From: Lineus longissimus
Lineage: Eukaryota > Nemertea > Pilidiophora > Heteronemertea > Lineidae
DNA length: 64,000 nt
Reading direction: 5' to 3'
Assembly (NCBI RefSeq): GCF_910592395.1
Contig: NC_088317.1
Coordinates: forward strand, 18,586,039-18,650,038
The first letter of the stretch is position 1; every line of letters starts with the position of its first letter. The translations under genes were made by a program, and so were the position numbers. Of the stretch, positions 13,086 to 28,124 are shown in pieces. The notes under the pieces are model-generated. The model was given only the letters and a program-made list of their open reading frames with translations, was not told the origin of the DNA and made no database searches.

Positions 13086-16000
13086 TAACCGACAGACCAA
13101 TCTCCTGACTCCTTCAGGATGATTTTCGGTGTTCACCAATTTCCAATGATGTGTCATCCACTGATGAAAGAATTCGAAGTTGCTGTCCAAAGCAAAGAAG
13201 AAATCTAATATGCTGAAAAAGCATTTTGTTTTCACACTATTTGACAACCAAAATAGAATCTCACATGCCCGGCCCAGGCACTCAATAACAGTATCAGCTG
13301 TCTCCCTCCCACATCAGCACACACTCACACACATATCTCAGGACATATCTGAAGTCATACACAACACTCACGATATAGAATCTCATTCCCAATCTCCAGA
13401 CAAGAATACGAAATTCATCGGTCAGAACCTGAACTTGCGCATCGCTAAATTTCAAAACTCGGCGAGACCAGACTTGCTATGCCAGTTCATCATGTTCATT
13501 GGAAAGCACAGGTGGTGACATATAATATGCTATCGAATATGTTATTCTGAATATTGAGCTTAAACAGCTCACTTGGTTCTTTTCTTTTAGCAATCTCTTT
13601 CATCAAATTCTTCAAAGATAAACTTTGTAGTTTGGGTATTTTCTACCAGAGTTTTGGCCAACCTACCAGTCGGCTTACCTCATCCGATGTTTTGAAAGTT
13701 ATCGAATCTACACCAACTGACAACTGATGACACCTGACAAAACATCTCAGTACCACTACTACAGTACTGTCCAAAAGTAACATCCTTTGTACACCAATGC
13801 ATCACATCATCAGTAGCAGTTTTCAGACACAATCACAAGCCAGTCTTGGATCTAAATCTCTCATTCTTGTGGTATTTTTTGGTTGAGATGTGTCTGAAAT
13901 GTACTACAGACAAGTTTTAAGAGTCTACTCTTGCTTCAAAGTTACACACAGGGATTTTACTTCTGAACATTCCTTAGCAAATGAGGCCTAATATCGTACA
14001 AAGAGGAGCTGATGAAATATAGCTGTACCAGAGTATCAACTATGAAAATGTCATGAAGTTCCAGGCGTTCAGACTTTGATTTATATAGTGGACACCATTT
14101 GATGATGCAATATAAAACATTTGCCGAAAAACACAGTAGCTTTTCTTAACACTGCAGATGAACAGGGGTTAGCGTTGACAAGGATTCCTGCTTTGAAAAT
14201 CAAAAAGATCAGATAATTTTCTCATCAAGTAACTTTTTCTCTGTTCACTGGATTCCCGCTATCGCTCATCAGCTGATGAGAAGATTTGTCATCAGCGAAG
14301 GATGTGATTGGAGAAACTCAGAAAAATCACACGATTCTATCGCCAGAGGCATCTTGATGTTCTGTGCATTGAGATTAACACTGACTGTGGGTATCCAATG
14401 ATAGACTCCCATCAGGTTTGGTTTACATGGGGTAGTGTTGTGACTTGTAACGTGTCACTTTTCACATAGAACAAATGAGTTATTTCCAAAGAGCAGGCAA
14501 CATAGACTTCACACAAGTCACATTCGACCAACATGTCATGTGTTCACACCTGAGTCAACGAATGTGTCTGCTTGTGACAAAAGACAAGTGACAACGTTAA
14601 TCTGATGTAAACTCGGCCATAGACAGAGGTTTTTTAGGTTCTGTAGCAGAACAGCAATTCATCAATAAGTGAACATTTTTGGTTCATATGATACATTATC
14701 CAATTTTTGAAACTGACCGACTGCCCTGTTAGAACCCTTGTACATCCACAGTGCAATGAAACACAACATAAGGTAGACTGATTCTTTAGAGGACATTTCA
14801 AACTGGGGTCAGCTCGCCGCCTTCAAGAAAATGAGCTGTAGCAAATTTTATTGTCACTAACATGCAATCACTGATTATCAGTTACAGCATAAATTCACGT
14901 ATCGCTCTAAAGTACAAGTCACCAGCTATATCCTTGCATCAGATTTGAAGCAGACACAAGGCAAAATGTTAAAGTACATTTCATCTAAGTTGACCTGAAT
15001 TACGTGTACACTGAAGGGCAATGTCTATTCAAAATGTACAAGTTTACTTTACCTTGTGTGCCACCACCTCATATTCTTAAAGTTGAATTTGAATTTGAAT
15101 TGAAATTTTTCATTTAAATGCAGAGGAAGCTTTGCAACTTTGGGTAAAATAAACTTCTGGTCTTTGGATAGAATACCAGCAACATTTATAAACTGGACAA
15201 AACTTTTACAAATCTAGATTCTATACGTTTAAGACAAACACTCTGCAGTAAGAACAACCTTAGGTCATGGAGTAAATCAAAAATATCTCAGTTTGCCTTC
15301 CAAAGAAGTTTATGCAGACCTGAATATATCGGTTACCATTCTTTTCTTTTGTTCCCCTTAGATTCAATATTGCAGGCAAACAACAGTTACAAAGCTCCCA
15401 GCTAGTGAATTAAATTTTATCCTTGATCTAGCTAGCAGATGCTATCTGCGAGGATCCTTCACATTAAACAACGCATACCTGACCTTTACGGCTTCCTTTC
15501 AAGTATAATTTTCCCAATAAAGCTCACATATGCAAGACGAACACTGTCTTTGGTCTTACATATCAGATATTACTGCAACGTGTTTGACCAAAATTTGAAA
15601 ATACATATCATGAAGCCCATCAACTCAGAAAATGATTTGAGCAATTGTCACACAAAAATAATGAATTTTTTTCAGTTGTCATGAAAAGTTTTGACGATAT
15701 AAATACCTACATTAAAATCACTAAAATCACCAATTTTACCATATTTAGTGCCAATTTTAATTATCTAAAGCAATGACGAAATTCCATTTTCAAATCAGCA
15801 AGATGTCAAGGCAATTATGAAAATATCCAGTTTCGTAACTTTTATTTCTGTGTGGGTTGAAAACCAATCATTTTGAAGTTTGGGCACAGGTAATAAGCTG
15901 AAAGGTAATGCATAAATGCTGCAAAATATCATGGAGAGTTTTGGCCAATTGCATCGGGGGCGCTGAAAATAGGGAAGATTTGCTGAAAACATAAACAAAA

Positions 16001-16729
16001 CATTCTGGAACAATCTCTGTACAAGTACACTGGGTAAGGTGAAGGATCCCAAAACCATTCAACCATGAAGCGACATCTATCGACAAAGTTCCGTAATTAC
16101 AAAATGACATCGTCTATTCTACTAATAGGAAAGCGGTGAGCCGTTCGTGCCAGAAGTACTTTTTAAAACGCGCAAGATTCACGATGGCTAGCTCAGGAAA
16201 ACAACAAAAACTCTGCAGTCTAGAGAAGCGTTTTTCAAAAACAAGGGTGAATCATGACTAATTGTAGGTAATTTTTGGTCCAAGTTTTTTCAAACACTCA
16301 GTTGTATCTACAGGCACTTAAGTACCTCAGCTTAAATGAGTTACAAACATTCTAAGTGAGCAATAAGTGAGTTAGCTAGAGGTCTAAAAACTTCATTTCA
16401 GTCTGAGAGTACTGAAAATTGCTGTACATTTCTGTATAGTCTATGGAAAGTTGTATAGCAAATACCAGCAAACTGGACATGAAACGAATGGTAATAAACT
16501 TGTGATTGAAAATTTGCTAGATTGTGCAAAATATGCGTCAGCACAGAGGTCTAAAGTTGCTCACATACATTTAAGCTATATACATAATCAAAATATCTCT
16601 CTCTATGAAATTAAAACTATCACTTGATAATAACTTTATTATTAATATCCAAAGGAGAGAACTGTGTTAATTTCCGCTGACTCATCGAAAAAACGGAACG
16701 AAAAATTCTAGATTAAAAACTGACTCTAC

Positions 16730-16945
16730 CTCTAATCGATCTGCTCTGGCTACTTTCTGCTGGTTGCCCATATTTTGTTGCTGGCCTAACACCCCCTGGT
16801 TGGCGGAAACTTGAGCGTTAGACTGCGCCAGAGAGACCTGCGACTGTTCAGATGTGGGGAGCATCCCCGTCATCCCCTGCAGCGGGGAAGACATGTTGTA
16901 AGGACTAAAAGCAGCTGTCTGGACTGGGTTGAAGTATGGATGAGC
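16730..16945 (-). CDS. mbl: muscleblind-like, exon 4 (linker up to zinc finger 3)
   Basis: Encodes residues 190-261. It starts AHPYFNPVQTAAFSPYNMSS, recalling the AAFNPYLG region of vertebrate MBNL linkers, continues Gln/Ser/Met-rich, and ends QQKVARADRLE, matching the conserved QK-x-x-R-x-DRLEV lead-in to finger 3. The acceptor is a T-rich tract ending TTTTTAG (16947-16946). The donor is GAG|GTAGAG at 16729; the V of DRLEV is supplied by the first codon of exon 5. Length is 216 bases, phase 0 at both ends. The exon sits between two long introns (17.5 kb and 8.3 kb). Confidence 0.94.
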
Positions 16946-17289
16946 CTAAAAAGACACAAATAGGCGCTACTTTAGTTTTCAAATTACAAATCTCAAATAC
17001 TGCCAATCTAAGGCCGCACTGACCACATCTCGACGTTTGTCCGTTTGAGATGAGAACGCAGCCAAGAAAACCAACTTCTCTTTCTCAACTTGAAACAATT
17101 CAACTCCAACTTTAACGCATTCCCTTCCTTTTGCACTTTTGAATGCAGAAATTCGCAAGCAAATCTGGAATCAAAATGTTAACATTACTCTGCCTCTTTT
17201 CAGGCTGCAGTGGTACCCTCTCTAGCATTAGTTCGCATGAGACGAAAATACTGCAGCCAGCCACATCATACAACCTATTGTTGGACCTT

Positions 17290-17382
17290 CAGTGCTTTTG
17301 ACTTCAACTATCTCAGTGCTTTTGACTTTGACCACTCTTGGTGCTTTTGACTTTCAACTAATTTCAGTGCTTTTGAATTTTA
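17290..17382. repeat. short tandem repeat, about 25 bases, four copies
   Basis: CAGTGCTTTTGACTTNNACN recurs at 17290, 17314, 17340 and 17365 with substitutions. Confidence 0.7.
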
Positions 17383-20300
17383 CCAGTGAGAGCTTTCAAC
17401 TTTTACCTTATCAATAGCTATTGTCAGCTAGCAGTGCTAAAATGAGCCTAAACCATCACATCTTAGCAGTGTGAAACCAGCCATTCTTTCTACAAGTTAT
17501 CAGTGGTTCACTTGATAATTTTGTGGTTAAATTTTATCAGTAGTGGACTGTTTTTAGGGTCATAAGGATGAAAGGGGTACACTGGGTCCAAGCATCCAAG
17601 CCATCATCTTTATGTGTTTGGTTATGGCCTAAAAGAGGAATGAGAGCAATTTGATGAAGACTATATGGCTATGAACCACAAACTACAGGCTGGGGGGGAC
17701 GGGACTTTCCAAACAGTACATACAGCAGGTATATAAAATATTATGACTAACTTTCATCCTTATGAACTTAAAAACCACAGCCAGTAAAACAACTCCATTT
17801 CTGAATTCCTTGATTGAAATTCCACAGTAATTTATCCATAATCAAAAACTAAACTATCTTTATGTCTTTTGCCAAATTCTATTATTTTGTTCACCCTTAT
17901 TTTACTATGACGTCATAAGCTTACACCGCATGCATCTTTGAATGGCTAGCAAGCTTGGAGTGCAAAATGGGACACATACAACATGCATAGACACTGACGA
18001 AGGGAAGAATCATCAATGCTTTGACAAAGTCACCAATCGTCAATATTCGCCACTTTGCTAAAACACTGACAGAAAATATCATCCTGGAAATGTTCACAAG
18101 CGTATAATTCTCACAATCTTTGCAGCAGGCGCAAAGAGCAAACGTAAACAGCACAAAAATTATCACACTAAAAAGCATCTTTTATAACAATATACAAGAA
18201 TAGCAAGACAGACCAATTGGACAATTCAAACGATAGAGCTGCAAAGATTTCCAGGTTGAATGAGTCTGCAACATATTTTCAAAAGAAATTCATTGAACTA
18301 AAATTTGGCTGAAAATAAAATCTGCAGAGCGTGTTAAGGCGGGGGTCTGTGGGTCTGGTTGGGAGCAATGGCTGCAGCTTAGGCTGAAAAGAATCGTAAG
18401 ATAGCTTTACGACATTGACTGAAAATCGCTAAAAGTTTCACCCCTATTGACTTTTTTCGATTTGCAAAAACTCCAGGGCAGGACCAAATTGAAAGAGCGA
18501 TTTGCTCAAACCATCCCCACCATGAAGGGAAAAACTTCCATGTCAATTGATCCCACTCTCATGTCCTTTGAAAAACAAAACCAATGATATCTGGCGGGAA
18601 CACCCTCACAGTAACCCTACTGTTGGAGCAAATTTCACTGAAGCTGGCATTATCATCTTCGTCTAGACAAGTGCCGAGTCTACCTGAACCTGATAACCAA
18701 TCAGCAATGGCTAAGTAATGATCAACGATGATAGATGGGGTCTACAACGTGATCGATGGCACAAGTCCTCGTGTTACGGCTTATCTTTCTGTGGAAAACC
18801 CATCGATATTCACAGCAAAAAGTTGTGGAAAATGTGCAAACTCACGTCCACGTTACTTTGATTTGAATCGGGAGGTGACATTTATGATATATGCTTGTTT
18901 TGAAAACTAACTTCGGCTGGCAAGGTAGTGAGTTCATGACAACCCTTTAACTTATGACCTCAAGCAATAATGATTGATCAAATTTCAAAAACGCAAGTCA
19001 CTGCTGATGAACAGACCAAAGGCAAAATAATCGCTCTATGATCTATGACTATATTCCGATAAAAGTTCTGATGAAAATAAAACTGAATCTTTCGTCATCA
19101 TTGTCGGTAACATGGTACTAAAATAAACAATCAGCCATGAACTGAGTGTTCCGAAGATTTGGCAGCAGAGTCGCTGTTGACTAATCCAAACCTGACTCAC
19201 ACGACGTGAGTGAGTAGGTCCATCACCAAGACCATGTGGCAACAATCCCAAATTATGAATCAAGATCTCGCAGAATTCAACAACAGATCCAACCTTAGTT
19301 TACTGAAATAAACTGTCTATTGATGCACTGTTTTGTATTGAATGTGCCAGTGTCTTGACATGCTTTCAAAACTCTTATGTATCAAAATATCACAAAATAT
19401 TTCTCAACAAATCCATCCTAACTTTACCTCAACCTACTGTTTATGCATGTACTGTTTTCAATTAAAACGTATCATCATTTATTGAACTTGGAACAAGAAC
19501 ACAACCTCACCAAAAGATCGCTTGATAAACTGATAACCACTGGATTTCTGGGATGATGAGCGATTTCAATTTTGAAAATGGGTTTTTAATTTGATCAAAC
19601 TAGGTTAATAGTGACAGGGGCACTCTGGGGCATCTTACTGCCGTCGCTGATTTTCGTCAAAATTCACTTGATTTGTATCTCATTTGATTTTCGGCGACAT
19701 ATTCTACGGCGCATTCAATATTTGTATCATTTGTGGTAGCTGGCCTGGGAGCATTTTAACCCACTCTTGCAGATATCTTAAATTCAGCTTAGGAACTGAC
19801 TTTGGAGTTTATCAGAGTCAATTACAGAAAAGTAACCAACTATAGCTTGTCCATTTTTACAGTTTCCACATCGGAATTGGTGCATTAAATCTCTAACTAA
19901 AAGACAAAACCTTAAATTATCAAGAAAAAACTACTTTCTGAATGCGAGACTGCTTTAAAAACACCAATTTTGACTCCTTGCTCGGCCCCCAGCACAAATA
20001 TCAGACAGCAGCTGTTTGCGAGTAGATTTCCCTTCTGTCATTGGGCCACAGGTAACTAACACAGCACATTGCTACTGGAATTTCACACTTTTTTATTCAA
20101 TTTACTTCATCTTACATACATCAGCCTATACTAAATGTACCTGTGATTTTACCAACTTCAGCTGGTGTGGACTGACATTTTTTCATTTTTTGCAGGTATA
20201 TATCTACTGGCATGGGGTAATTCTAGCTTTTTCGTTGTTTTTAGATGTTGGGGTAAAAATGAGCCGGAGATACACACACATGACTGACTGAGCAAAGATT

Positions 20301-22249
20301 AAGGGTGATGAGAGCTCATTTGCTTAAGCTAAATCAATCAACCACCCTGCAGTGAAATTGCTCGATAAATGTAAAAAAATTTTAGAATTATGTATTACTC
20401 AAATTTAACCCAGTGTTTTTTTCATGCCAGTTTTTTCAAAAATTTCATCCCATGCGACAATGATACTCGAAGATGTAATCATAACAGAGATTAAATATTC
20501 GCAATGTCATGGAAGAGAGCAGACTTAATATCCTGCTCCTTAATCCATCTGAAAGCTGTGTCAACAGAACAAATGACCACCTTCCACTCGGGTTATTCCT
20601 AACAACCCACTCACTTAACATTCAGCTGAAAGTGCCGTAGGGAAATGCACTTGTAATGAACCCAGTAGACTAATATCTCGTGGTGTGTAGACCAGTTTGG
20701 TTTTGGTACCAATCGAGATTGTATGTTATAAACTGCATTACTTTAGTGTGTCAAGATGCAAAGTAATTATTAACTACATGCGATGATCTAGAGGATGTGT
20801 TGAGGAATCCTCCAAGGAATAGTTGGTCAATGACATTTAGTGCCAAGACTTCAAACCAACCATCAACCTTGTAACAGTTTCAATGCTTCAGATTGGTGAC
20901 AAATATGACTGATATAAAGACGTTTGAAGTAGTGAAGAAAGTGGAGAAGAAATGCATTGACAGCAACAGGGAAAAGGCCAGTCTCTAAACCGCTTTGAGT
21001 ATGCTTTCACAGAAACAACTGCCGTCGCCATTGAATTGTAAATGGTAAACATAACGTTGTCAGTTAAAAGGTTGGAGTCCCTGCAGCAGTTAGGCATCAG
21101 CAAGATGCAATGAAATCCATAGAAACCTTTTGAGGTAGGAATAACAAGGGGATTGCTGGTTATCTGTTGTGGAGTCACCATCTTTGGTGAAAATTGTAGA
21201 GGCCATGAAAACAGGTTCAGTCAAATAAAGGATAGAGAAAGGCAGATGCAGAAGCGTATACGGTAAGCTGGAATATTCTCTCTCAAGACTCCTGCCCAGA
21301 TTGCAGACAAACAAGAAAATACGCTACAAAGCTTCTATTTCTGCTGGCAAAGTGGCAAGGTTTCACCTTGTGGTGAATACTGATAAGTGAGAAGTTTGAC
21401 TAGTTGTTACTGCTATTCTCGTTAACTAATTACAACAGGTGAAACACTGGCACCTGTACAGTAATGTTAAAATAGGTGAGGCAAATTACCCCTAAAGCTC
21501 CAAGGCAATCTAAGCCCATCTCACATCACCTTCAAGATGAAGCAATTTCCGAGACACCATTCTTAAAAGTGGATTAAATGAAAGAAATGGCAACAACATT
21601 TGAGATTTGCGATTGTCAACCTGGGGCCCCCTCCCAGCTGTCCACCAATGATGAAGTCCATCCAAAGTTGGAAAAAATCCTAATGAATCAATGAGTACTT
21701 ATATACACAAGATGTACAGCCTGGTTATGGCAAACCTACGCTGAACCCAGCGCCATTCAATATTCAAATGATGCCTCAACCCAGACACATCATGGCCATT
21801 TGAATCTAATCGAATCGGAGATCAAAGTGAGAGACGAGTCGTTTCAAATGCCATAACCTTGTTAAACATATAGAAGAGCCTTCAAACACAGAAGGGGCAA
21901 GTCCCGTCTCATGAAAGTCAATAGTGATATCTTTCGAACCATAAGATCTAGCATTTCCGAAGGACACAACAGGCCAGACAAAGAATATTCACCATAAAGG
22001 CATTGGTAAGGAAGTAGTATTTGATGGTGTGGTTGTGTCACCTGTTCTGAACGTCTCTCAATTAGTCAGATAGTGAGACATACTTGTCTGACTCTGAATA
22101 ATTCATGAGAGGACGGCGGGGACATCGGATAGAAATCAAAGGCAACAAGTCTAATCAAGTCTGTGAGGAGTTCTCTACAATGTTTTCTGATCGAGCAATC
22201 CAGTCTAGCCAATGACAATCTGATCAAGTCCTGTTTTTTCATGCGATAG

Positions 22250-22400
22250 GTATCATAGTCAACCGGTCAGGAGTACTGTTAAGGGGTGGCATGTCCTACA
22301 GTAAGGTCGTAGCCTCAAGATTTAGGGGTTTGGGGTTTGATACCTTGCATTGCCACAAAATGCAGCAATGGTCACTAGAGCAGAGACAGTATCTTCACCA
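22250..22400 (+). mobile_element. weak tRNA-SINE-like segment
   Basis: Contains a B-box-like GGGGTTTGATACC about 35 bases after a possible A-box region, as in tRNA-derived SINEs. The match is poor and no family or target duplication was identified. Confidence 0.25.
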
Positions 22401-23294
22401 GAGGTTACAGAAATGCAGCTCGCTGAACCCAACGGATCAATGCAATAGCTGCAGTATTTAGAATGAAATAAGGCACAGTGGGCCCTCGGTCGGAGACCAC
22501 CCCGCTTCTCCTCTTTTAGAGGTCAGAGCTGGCATTGACTATTATGTTGGCAAACTGCCGGTAGCCAGTTTTTGGTGGCACTTGGCTGTGCCAAGATATT
22601 GCACCCCCAACTTTGATGGAAACAGCCCTAAGTCTTGGTGTAATGTGCTACTAAGGTAATACCAGACTTGGATATTTTTAATCAAGATATGATAAGATAT
22701 AGTTATAAAATCACATGATGTTTCAAACATAGCCCATGTTCATATGTTGCAATTCGATATATCGCAAAACAAATCAATATAATCATACCGTAACAAAACT
22801 CTTACGCAACAACAGAAATTATAGTATCTTTTAGCTTTAAAAACATCAGCAAGTCAATGTAAATATTACATAGTCATCTACATGCCAACAGCAGTCACCA
22901 TGAACATACTAAATATCAAGCAATAATCCACATAGAAACATCCCTAGAAATAATATCACTCCAGGCAGTCTGCAGCTGGGGAGAAAAAATTCTCATGTCT
23001 CATGTCTCATGTCTCCTGTCCCCACCCATGATGCACTCAATGGCACGACGCACCACGCTCTGATACTAATGATTGCGCTCAAGGGGAGACAGACAGTTGA
23101 GGCATTCATTGATTATAGTAAGACGCATTGATTGGCGATAGATCTCCTATCGATTGATCGTGGCAGTGAACACGTGGACTCAGCGGGTTCTGTGCTGTAC
23201 TTTTAGCCACGACTGTTGCAATACGCAAACAAAATTGAAATCGGTCTGTCATTACGAAAACAGACACGAGGCATAATATAACAGGGGACCTTAG

Positions 23295-23480
23295 ATTAGA
23301 TTTCTGTCAGTGTTGGTGGAGGGCTGACAGCAATGTTGGCAATCAACTCTAGCTTCTTTCACCTCTGGGGTTGTGGGTTCTGCTCCGGCATGGAGCACGT
23401 CATCGTGTGATAGAGGCAACTCTCACTGATAGTGATACAGTTCCTTCGGTGTCTTTTGCCTCTTTCATAACAACAAGGCT
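23295..23480 (+). mobile_element. tRNA-derived SINE remnant
   Basis: The head contains a tRNA-like part with CTTTCACCTCTGGGGTTGTG and a degenerate B box GTGGGTTCTGCTCCGGC. It is followed by the body motifs GGAGCACGTCATCGTGTGAT and AGTGATACAGTTCCTTCGGT typical of short interspersed elements in marine invertebrates. The 3' end is not sharply defined. The overlapping open frame at 23371-23685 is not treated as a gene. Confidence 0.5.
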
Positions 23481-23859
23481 TTGCCAACCGAAGTTGTCAG
23501 CGCAAATATCTGAATCACACCAAATACGCAATCTACCAATACAGGAGCCCTTGCTCAACCTATATCAACGCAGATTTGATTATTTGCACTTAAACGGTTA
23601 CATTGAGGAGCTCCTTCTGAGACCCATATCAACCCACAGTTCAACATCCCAAGCAGAGTTCAGCATTCTTCATTTCAGGACCTGACAGCTTAACTTATAT
23701 TTATCGTTCTGGCGATTGCGCTGGCCTGGTACTTGTGGAGGTAACCTGGCCCCAAATCAATAATCTTTCCATATGTAACCAACACTTCACGGCAAAGTCA
23801 TTATTGGATGGAGAAGTGTTCTAGGGTAATTGGCATTCATAGAGCTATGGTTTTATGGA

Positions 23860-24200
23860 TACATGGACTTGATGGAGTGGTCAGTCCTTGCAGAGGAGGT
23901 CAGGTTGAACTGAGTTAGCCATAACAAGTCTGGACCAGGACGGTAGTGCTTGTTGCACCAACAACCTCAGGCAGTTTCAGCCAGATTAAGACAGTAGAGT
24001 TTGGCATTGATGGAGTGGTCAGTCGAAGCAGAGGAGGTTGGGTACGACCTGAAGTCGACGAGAAACCATGGTAGTCTCTTTTGGAAAAATGTTTTTAGTG
24101 TCAGTTAGTTTCAATCAGATGAAGGTGAAGAATTTTATAACAAAGGCTTTATGAATACCTGGACTCAATGGACTGATCATTCCAAGCAGAGGATGTTAGA
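23860..24200. repeat. degenerate tandem repeat, about 138-158 bases, three copies
   Basis: A core of the form GATGGAGTGGTCAGTC followed by GCAGAGGAGG occurs at 23871 and 24009, with a third, more diverged copy at about 24167. A run of 13 G follows at 24223-24235. Confidence 0.6.
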
Positions 24201-26520
24201 TATGTCTGGACCATCTTGACGAGGGGGGGGGGGGGTGATGTCTGGGTAGGCCTGTAGTATGGCCTGGCTGTGGCTTTCTCAGAAATCACCAGATGACATG
24301 AAGAGGTGGAGTAGATGCAGCAAAGTCTGACCAGTATCCTCAGTCGGGCTACTGACGCAGCAGACTCTTGACCAGTAAACGCTTTGAGGTTTGGGTATCC
24401 AAGTCTGATGTGTGTAGGGGGTGGGGGAGGAGGGAGTTGTATCTAGCACAACCCTTTAGTGATCAGAAACATCCAAGCCGCCACCATACAACATAACTGA
24501 ACTCTCAAAACAAGCTTCTTCTCCTCTTTCTCAGAACTCTTCATTTGCAACAGGATATAGCATAGCTATTTGATATTCATAGCGGCAGCTCTCAAGATAT
24601 ATCAAGCCAGCTGAGGACAGGAGCATCTGATCCAATGAGGGCGGCCGTCTGCATGTCTGAGAGGATGCAAGGAGATCCGACGGTACCAAGATTTGGAACA
24701 ACATCACGTGGAAAAGCAGCTTTTAGTAAGATTTTGACCACTCATTGTAGAGATAAACTCTGTTTTGGCCGCTTTTTAAAAAGGATATTGCCACCAGTTC
24801 TCAAGCAGCCCCAGTGTTGATTAACATCAAGTGGTCAGCCATGACTGTTATAAGCCTGAATCATGGTGGATTGACTCCAGTTTCTATGAATTCATGAAAA
24901 TTTCAACTGTTCCTGGAATCCTTCATTTTTGAGTTCGACGGCTATACATCTGAACAGATTGAACAGAATTAAACTTGATTATTTGAAGTTTATCATCATG
25001 AAATCTGTGTGAACACTTGTTTTATTTGGTGTTTGCACTTAATACCAAACATCAAAATTCAATTTCCGAGGGTTAATCGCCAGATGAGCCAGCACTCTTT
25101 ACACTGCTATTCAAAAAGCCAGAGCTCTATGGGGAATATCAGAACGGTCTCTAACTCACCAATTAAACAAGTCAAAGATAATCACATCAAATTTATGACA
25201 TCATCAACATAATCGGCTGATTAAGAATAAAACCTGATAAAAATCTGATGATTCAAGCCATTTTTCACAGCTAACCATGTGCGGCTGAAGGCAGTGGTAG
25301 TTTGTGCATTTGTCACCAGATGGTGTGGTTGGAAAGTTTTGTTCCTTTCGATGATTCACGAGAATCACTGGGAATTGCGACATTCTTGATGCCATGGTGA
25401 CTGTCAGACAATGAAGGATACCTGGGGAGAAGTCACTCAATCACATATCATGCTCCCCCAGAACACCACAGAACATTGAAGATATTTGCCTAACCCCTTG
25501 TCCTGGAAATAGCCTGGACAACTCAAATAGATTCAATGAAGACTTCGTGGAGCATGTGCTAGGCAGGTCTTACCTTACCCTTACACATGAGACAGAAAAA
25601 TGGGTTTGGAGCCTGAATCTCCAATAGCTGACCAAAGTTACTTCACCCTTGATGTACCTTACCCTCTATTCGAACATTATATACACCTACATTTGTAGGT
25701 CATGTTACAGTATCAGGCAGGGTCAAAACAATCATTTACAACAATGTTAGGACGGTTTTTACAGGCAATGGGTAGTTGTGATGGCTTGGCAGCAAGCATG
25801 GTTATTTTACAGGCGGCAAAAAATCAGACTTGCAATTATGGAGAAATCGCATCTGACTCTTTTGAGCAATTGATTTCGGTTATTTTTGGCATTGGTGACA
25901 GCAAAACTCATCTTTCAATTATTTTTCAATTATAACGATGACATACATGTATAGGGTATTGTCGATCTTGCTTCGTCAAATTTCACCGATAGGACAGTTA
26001 TCTCAGATAACTTGAAATCAGTCCATTTACTTTACCTTTCATTTAAAATGGGCCTTATCTTGCTCAATTGTAAGCCCATCCACATCAACAACTGAAGTGA
26101 AAGGAGCCTTTGAATACCAGTATTTAACTCTGCATGCTATTTCAAACTAGTTGAAAGGCACACGTCCAGAAGTTTTCAACAGTCATGAGCTAACCCTTCT
26201 GACTGAGCAGCATACTAAACGAAGCAAGTGCTTTAAACTTATTGAAAGCAATTGGCTGCTTGACTAAGTTTACAACTCAAAAGCAATTACATTTTTCAAT
26301 TGAAATCATAAAGTTTTAAGGCTTCAATGAAAGCAAGTGCTTTTGAATTTATTGAAAGCAACTTTCTAGTATTCATTTATTCAACCCAATACCTTAGGTT
26401 TCAAGAAAGTACCACATTTAGAACTTTTAAGCTATTTCATTACAGGTATTATACAAGTGACTTTAGCGGAAGCACCTCTAAGCACTCAGCGATTGGTAGA
26501 AAACTTTCGTAACCACTGAC

Positions 26521-26566
26521 CATCATATATGATTGCCCGGGTAGCACCGATGGGGACGACCCATAG
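26521..26566 (-). other. possible cassette exon in intron 3, copy b (diverged relative of copy a)
   Basis: Related to the 30.5-kb segment over roughly 170 bases including its flanks. In one shared frame the two translate as SYGSSPSVLPGQSYMM and RYTSSPYGGPAGHSYLM, differing by a 3-base indel, and both end ATG|GTCAGTG. The same frame is open through the T-rich tract (FFSFxAxEPxG in both). However, every AG that could be the acceptor here leaves a length of 1 modulo 3 (46, 52 or 61 bases), so inclusion between phase-0 exons would shift the frame. It may be a decayed exon, a frame-breaking regulatory exon, or a non-coding repeat. Confidence 0.3.
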
Positions 26567-28124
26567 CTGTAACTTTTTCCGCTCGGTTCAACAGCCCAAA
26601 AAGAGAAAAATACACAAGATTAAAGATAGTGAAATAAGAGCAAAATATTCAAAAGCGTTGCTGTTCATCGATGGTAAAAAACATTGACAACAACAAAGTA
26701 GCAAAATTCAGTAAGTTTCTAAGTTGGACCTTGCTGGCAAAAATTAGGAAAATAATCAGTGAGGGTGATCAGTTATTTCCTGTAAAAAATTAACAAAATT
26801 TGTGTTGTTTAGTCTTTGCAACCACCACCTATCACATTATTTCTGAGTGAGCTAAATAATTCATGAAAGCATCACATCATAACCACCTCGTCAGAATACC
26901 AACTTTCTTGCCTGTAACATGACTGCAAGAAGTTCGAATCAGACTTCTCGATCTGCTCTGGCCTCCCCTCTTTGACGAAAACTTCCAACTCTTGCACTTT
27001 AACAACTTGGCAATCTCGGAAAATACCAGACCTTCAAGCCAAGTCTTTAATATTGACCAAGAACACTGATTTCTACCTGACCGTCAGAACAGCCAAAAAG
27101 CCCAAAACTAAATTAACATTTTGTTCAGCTTTTGTCTCAAGTCCTCTGGATATTTCAGGAAATCTGGATTTTCTCACAGGAAACCAAGAAACCACTAGCT
27201 AGAAGTCTTCATGTTGTGACTAGAGCGACATTCAACATCAAAGCGATTCCCTTTGTTGAAAAAGTTCCAAGTCTAGCTGGGCCAACAAAGTTTCCATCAA
27301 CACAGGAAGAGGCGAGGATTTCAACCCCAATGTGTAACATTGATCAACAGCACTAAATCCCACTTGACTGTCAGAACAGCCCATCATTATACACCACATA
27401 TGTGATTATTAACAATTTGTAAGCACAACAGACTGCTTTTCCAAGTTAATTAGAAAAGCTTCCCCAGCGAGGGCCATTAAAATGCCAGGTGCGGGTTGAG
27501 CTCGGATATTTCCCGGGGACTGCTATGAGGAACTGTAACGTCACTATGGTTTCAACTTAACACCTGTTATACGTTTTAATTCACCTCTAATTAGTATCTT
27601 ATCAAGTATGAGTTATAATGAGGGACACAGGTGATGTCAATTGGTGAAATTCATGAGTCCATGGCACGTCAAATATTGTCTATATCATCGAAAGTTCCCA
27701 TGAATACATCATGCTTTAACATCAACTTTTCTGAGGAAATGTATGTCGGAATACTGTCAACTTTGCTGAAACGGTTTGGATTCAGGAAGCAGGCGATACA
27801 TACTGGTTTATTGTAATGTCGCACGGAAAGTCATCTGCTATAATACCTAATTATCTATAATAACCTGGATAGATTACGGAATACTGTGTGAATTTTATTG
27901 CAATATCTGCAAAAGAGCTTATTATCTGAGTGTAAACTGCTCCCATATGGCCGGAAATTCATCATTAATATCATTAAGTTGTAAATCAACTTTTAATTAA
28001 TATTTTCAAAGGAGTCAGATCTGAAATGCCTTAGCCCTTCTACATCAGCCCTGGAAAGATATATGATGTTCTTCTCCACCTCAAGGACAGTCTGGATCAC
28101 AGTGACAGTATACATGTAGCTGGG

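Larger units (their letters stand above)
8440..16729 (-). other. intron 4 of the muscleblind-like gene
   Basis: The 8,290-base intron runs from GAG|GTAGAG at 16729 to TTGTAG at 8440. Besides the YGCY-rich 3' end it contains degenerate tandem repeats at about 11554-11890 and 12826-13085. The remainder shows no gene or element that I can support. Confidence 0.85.
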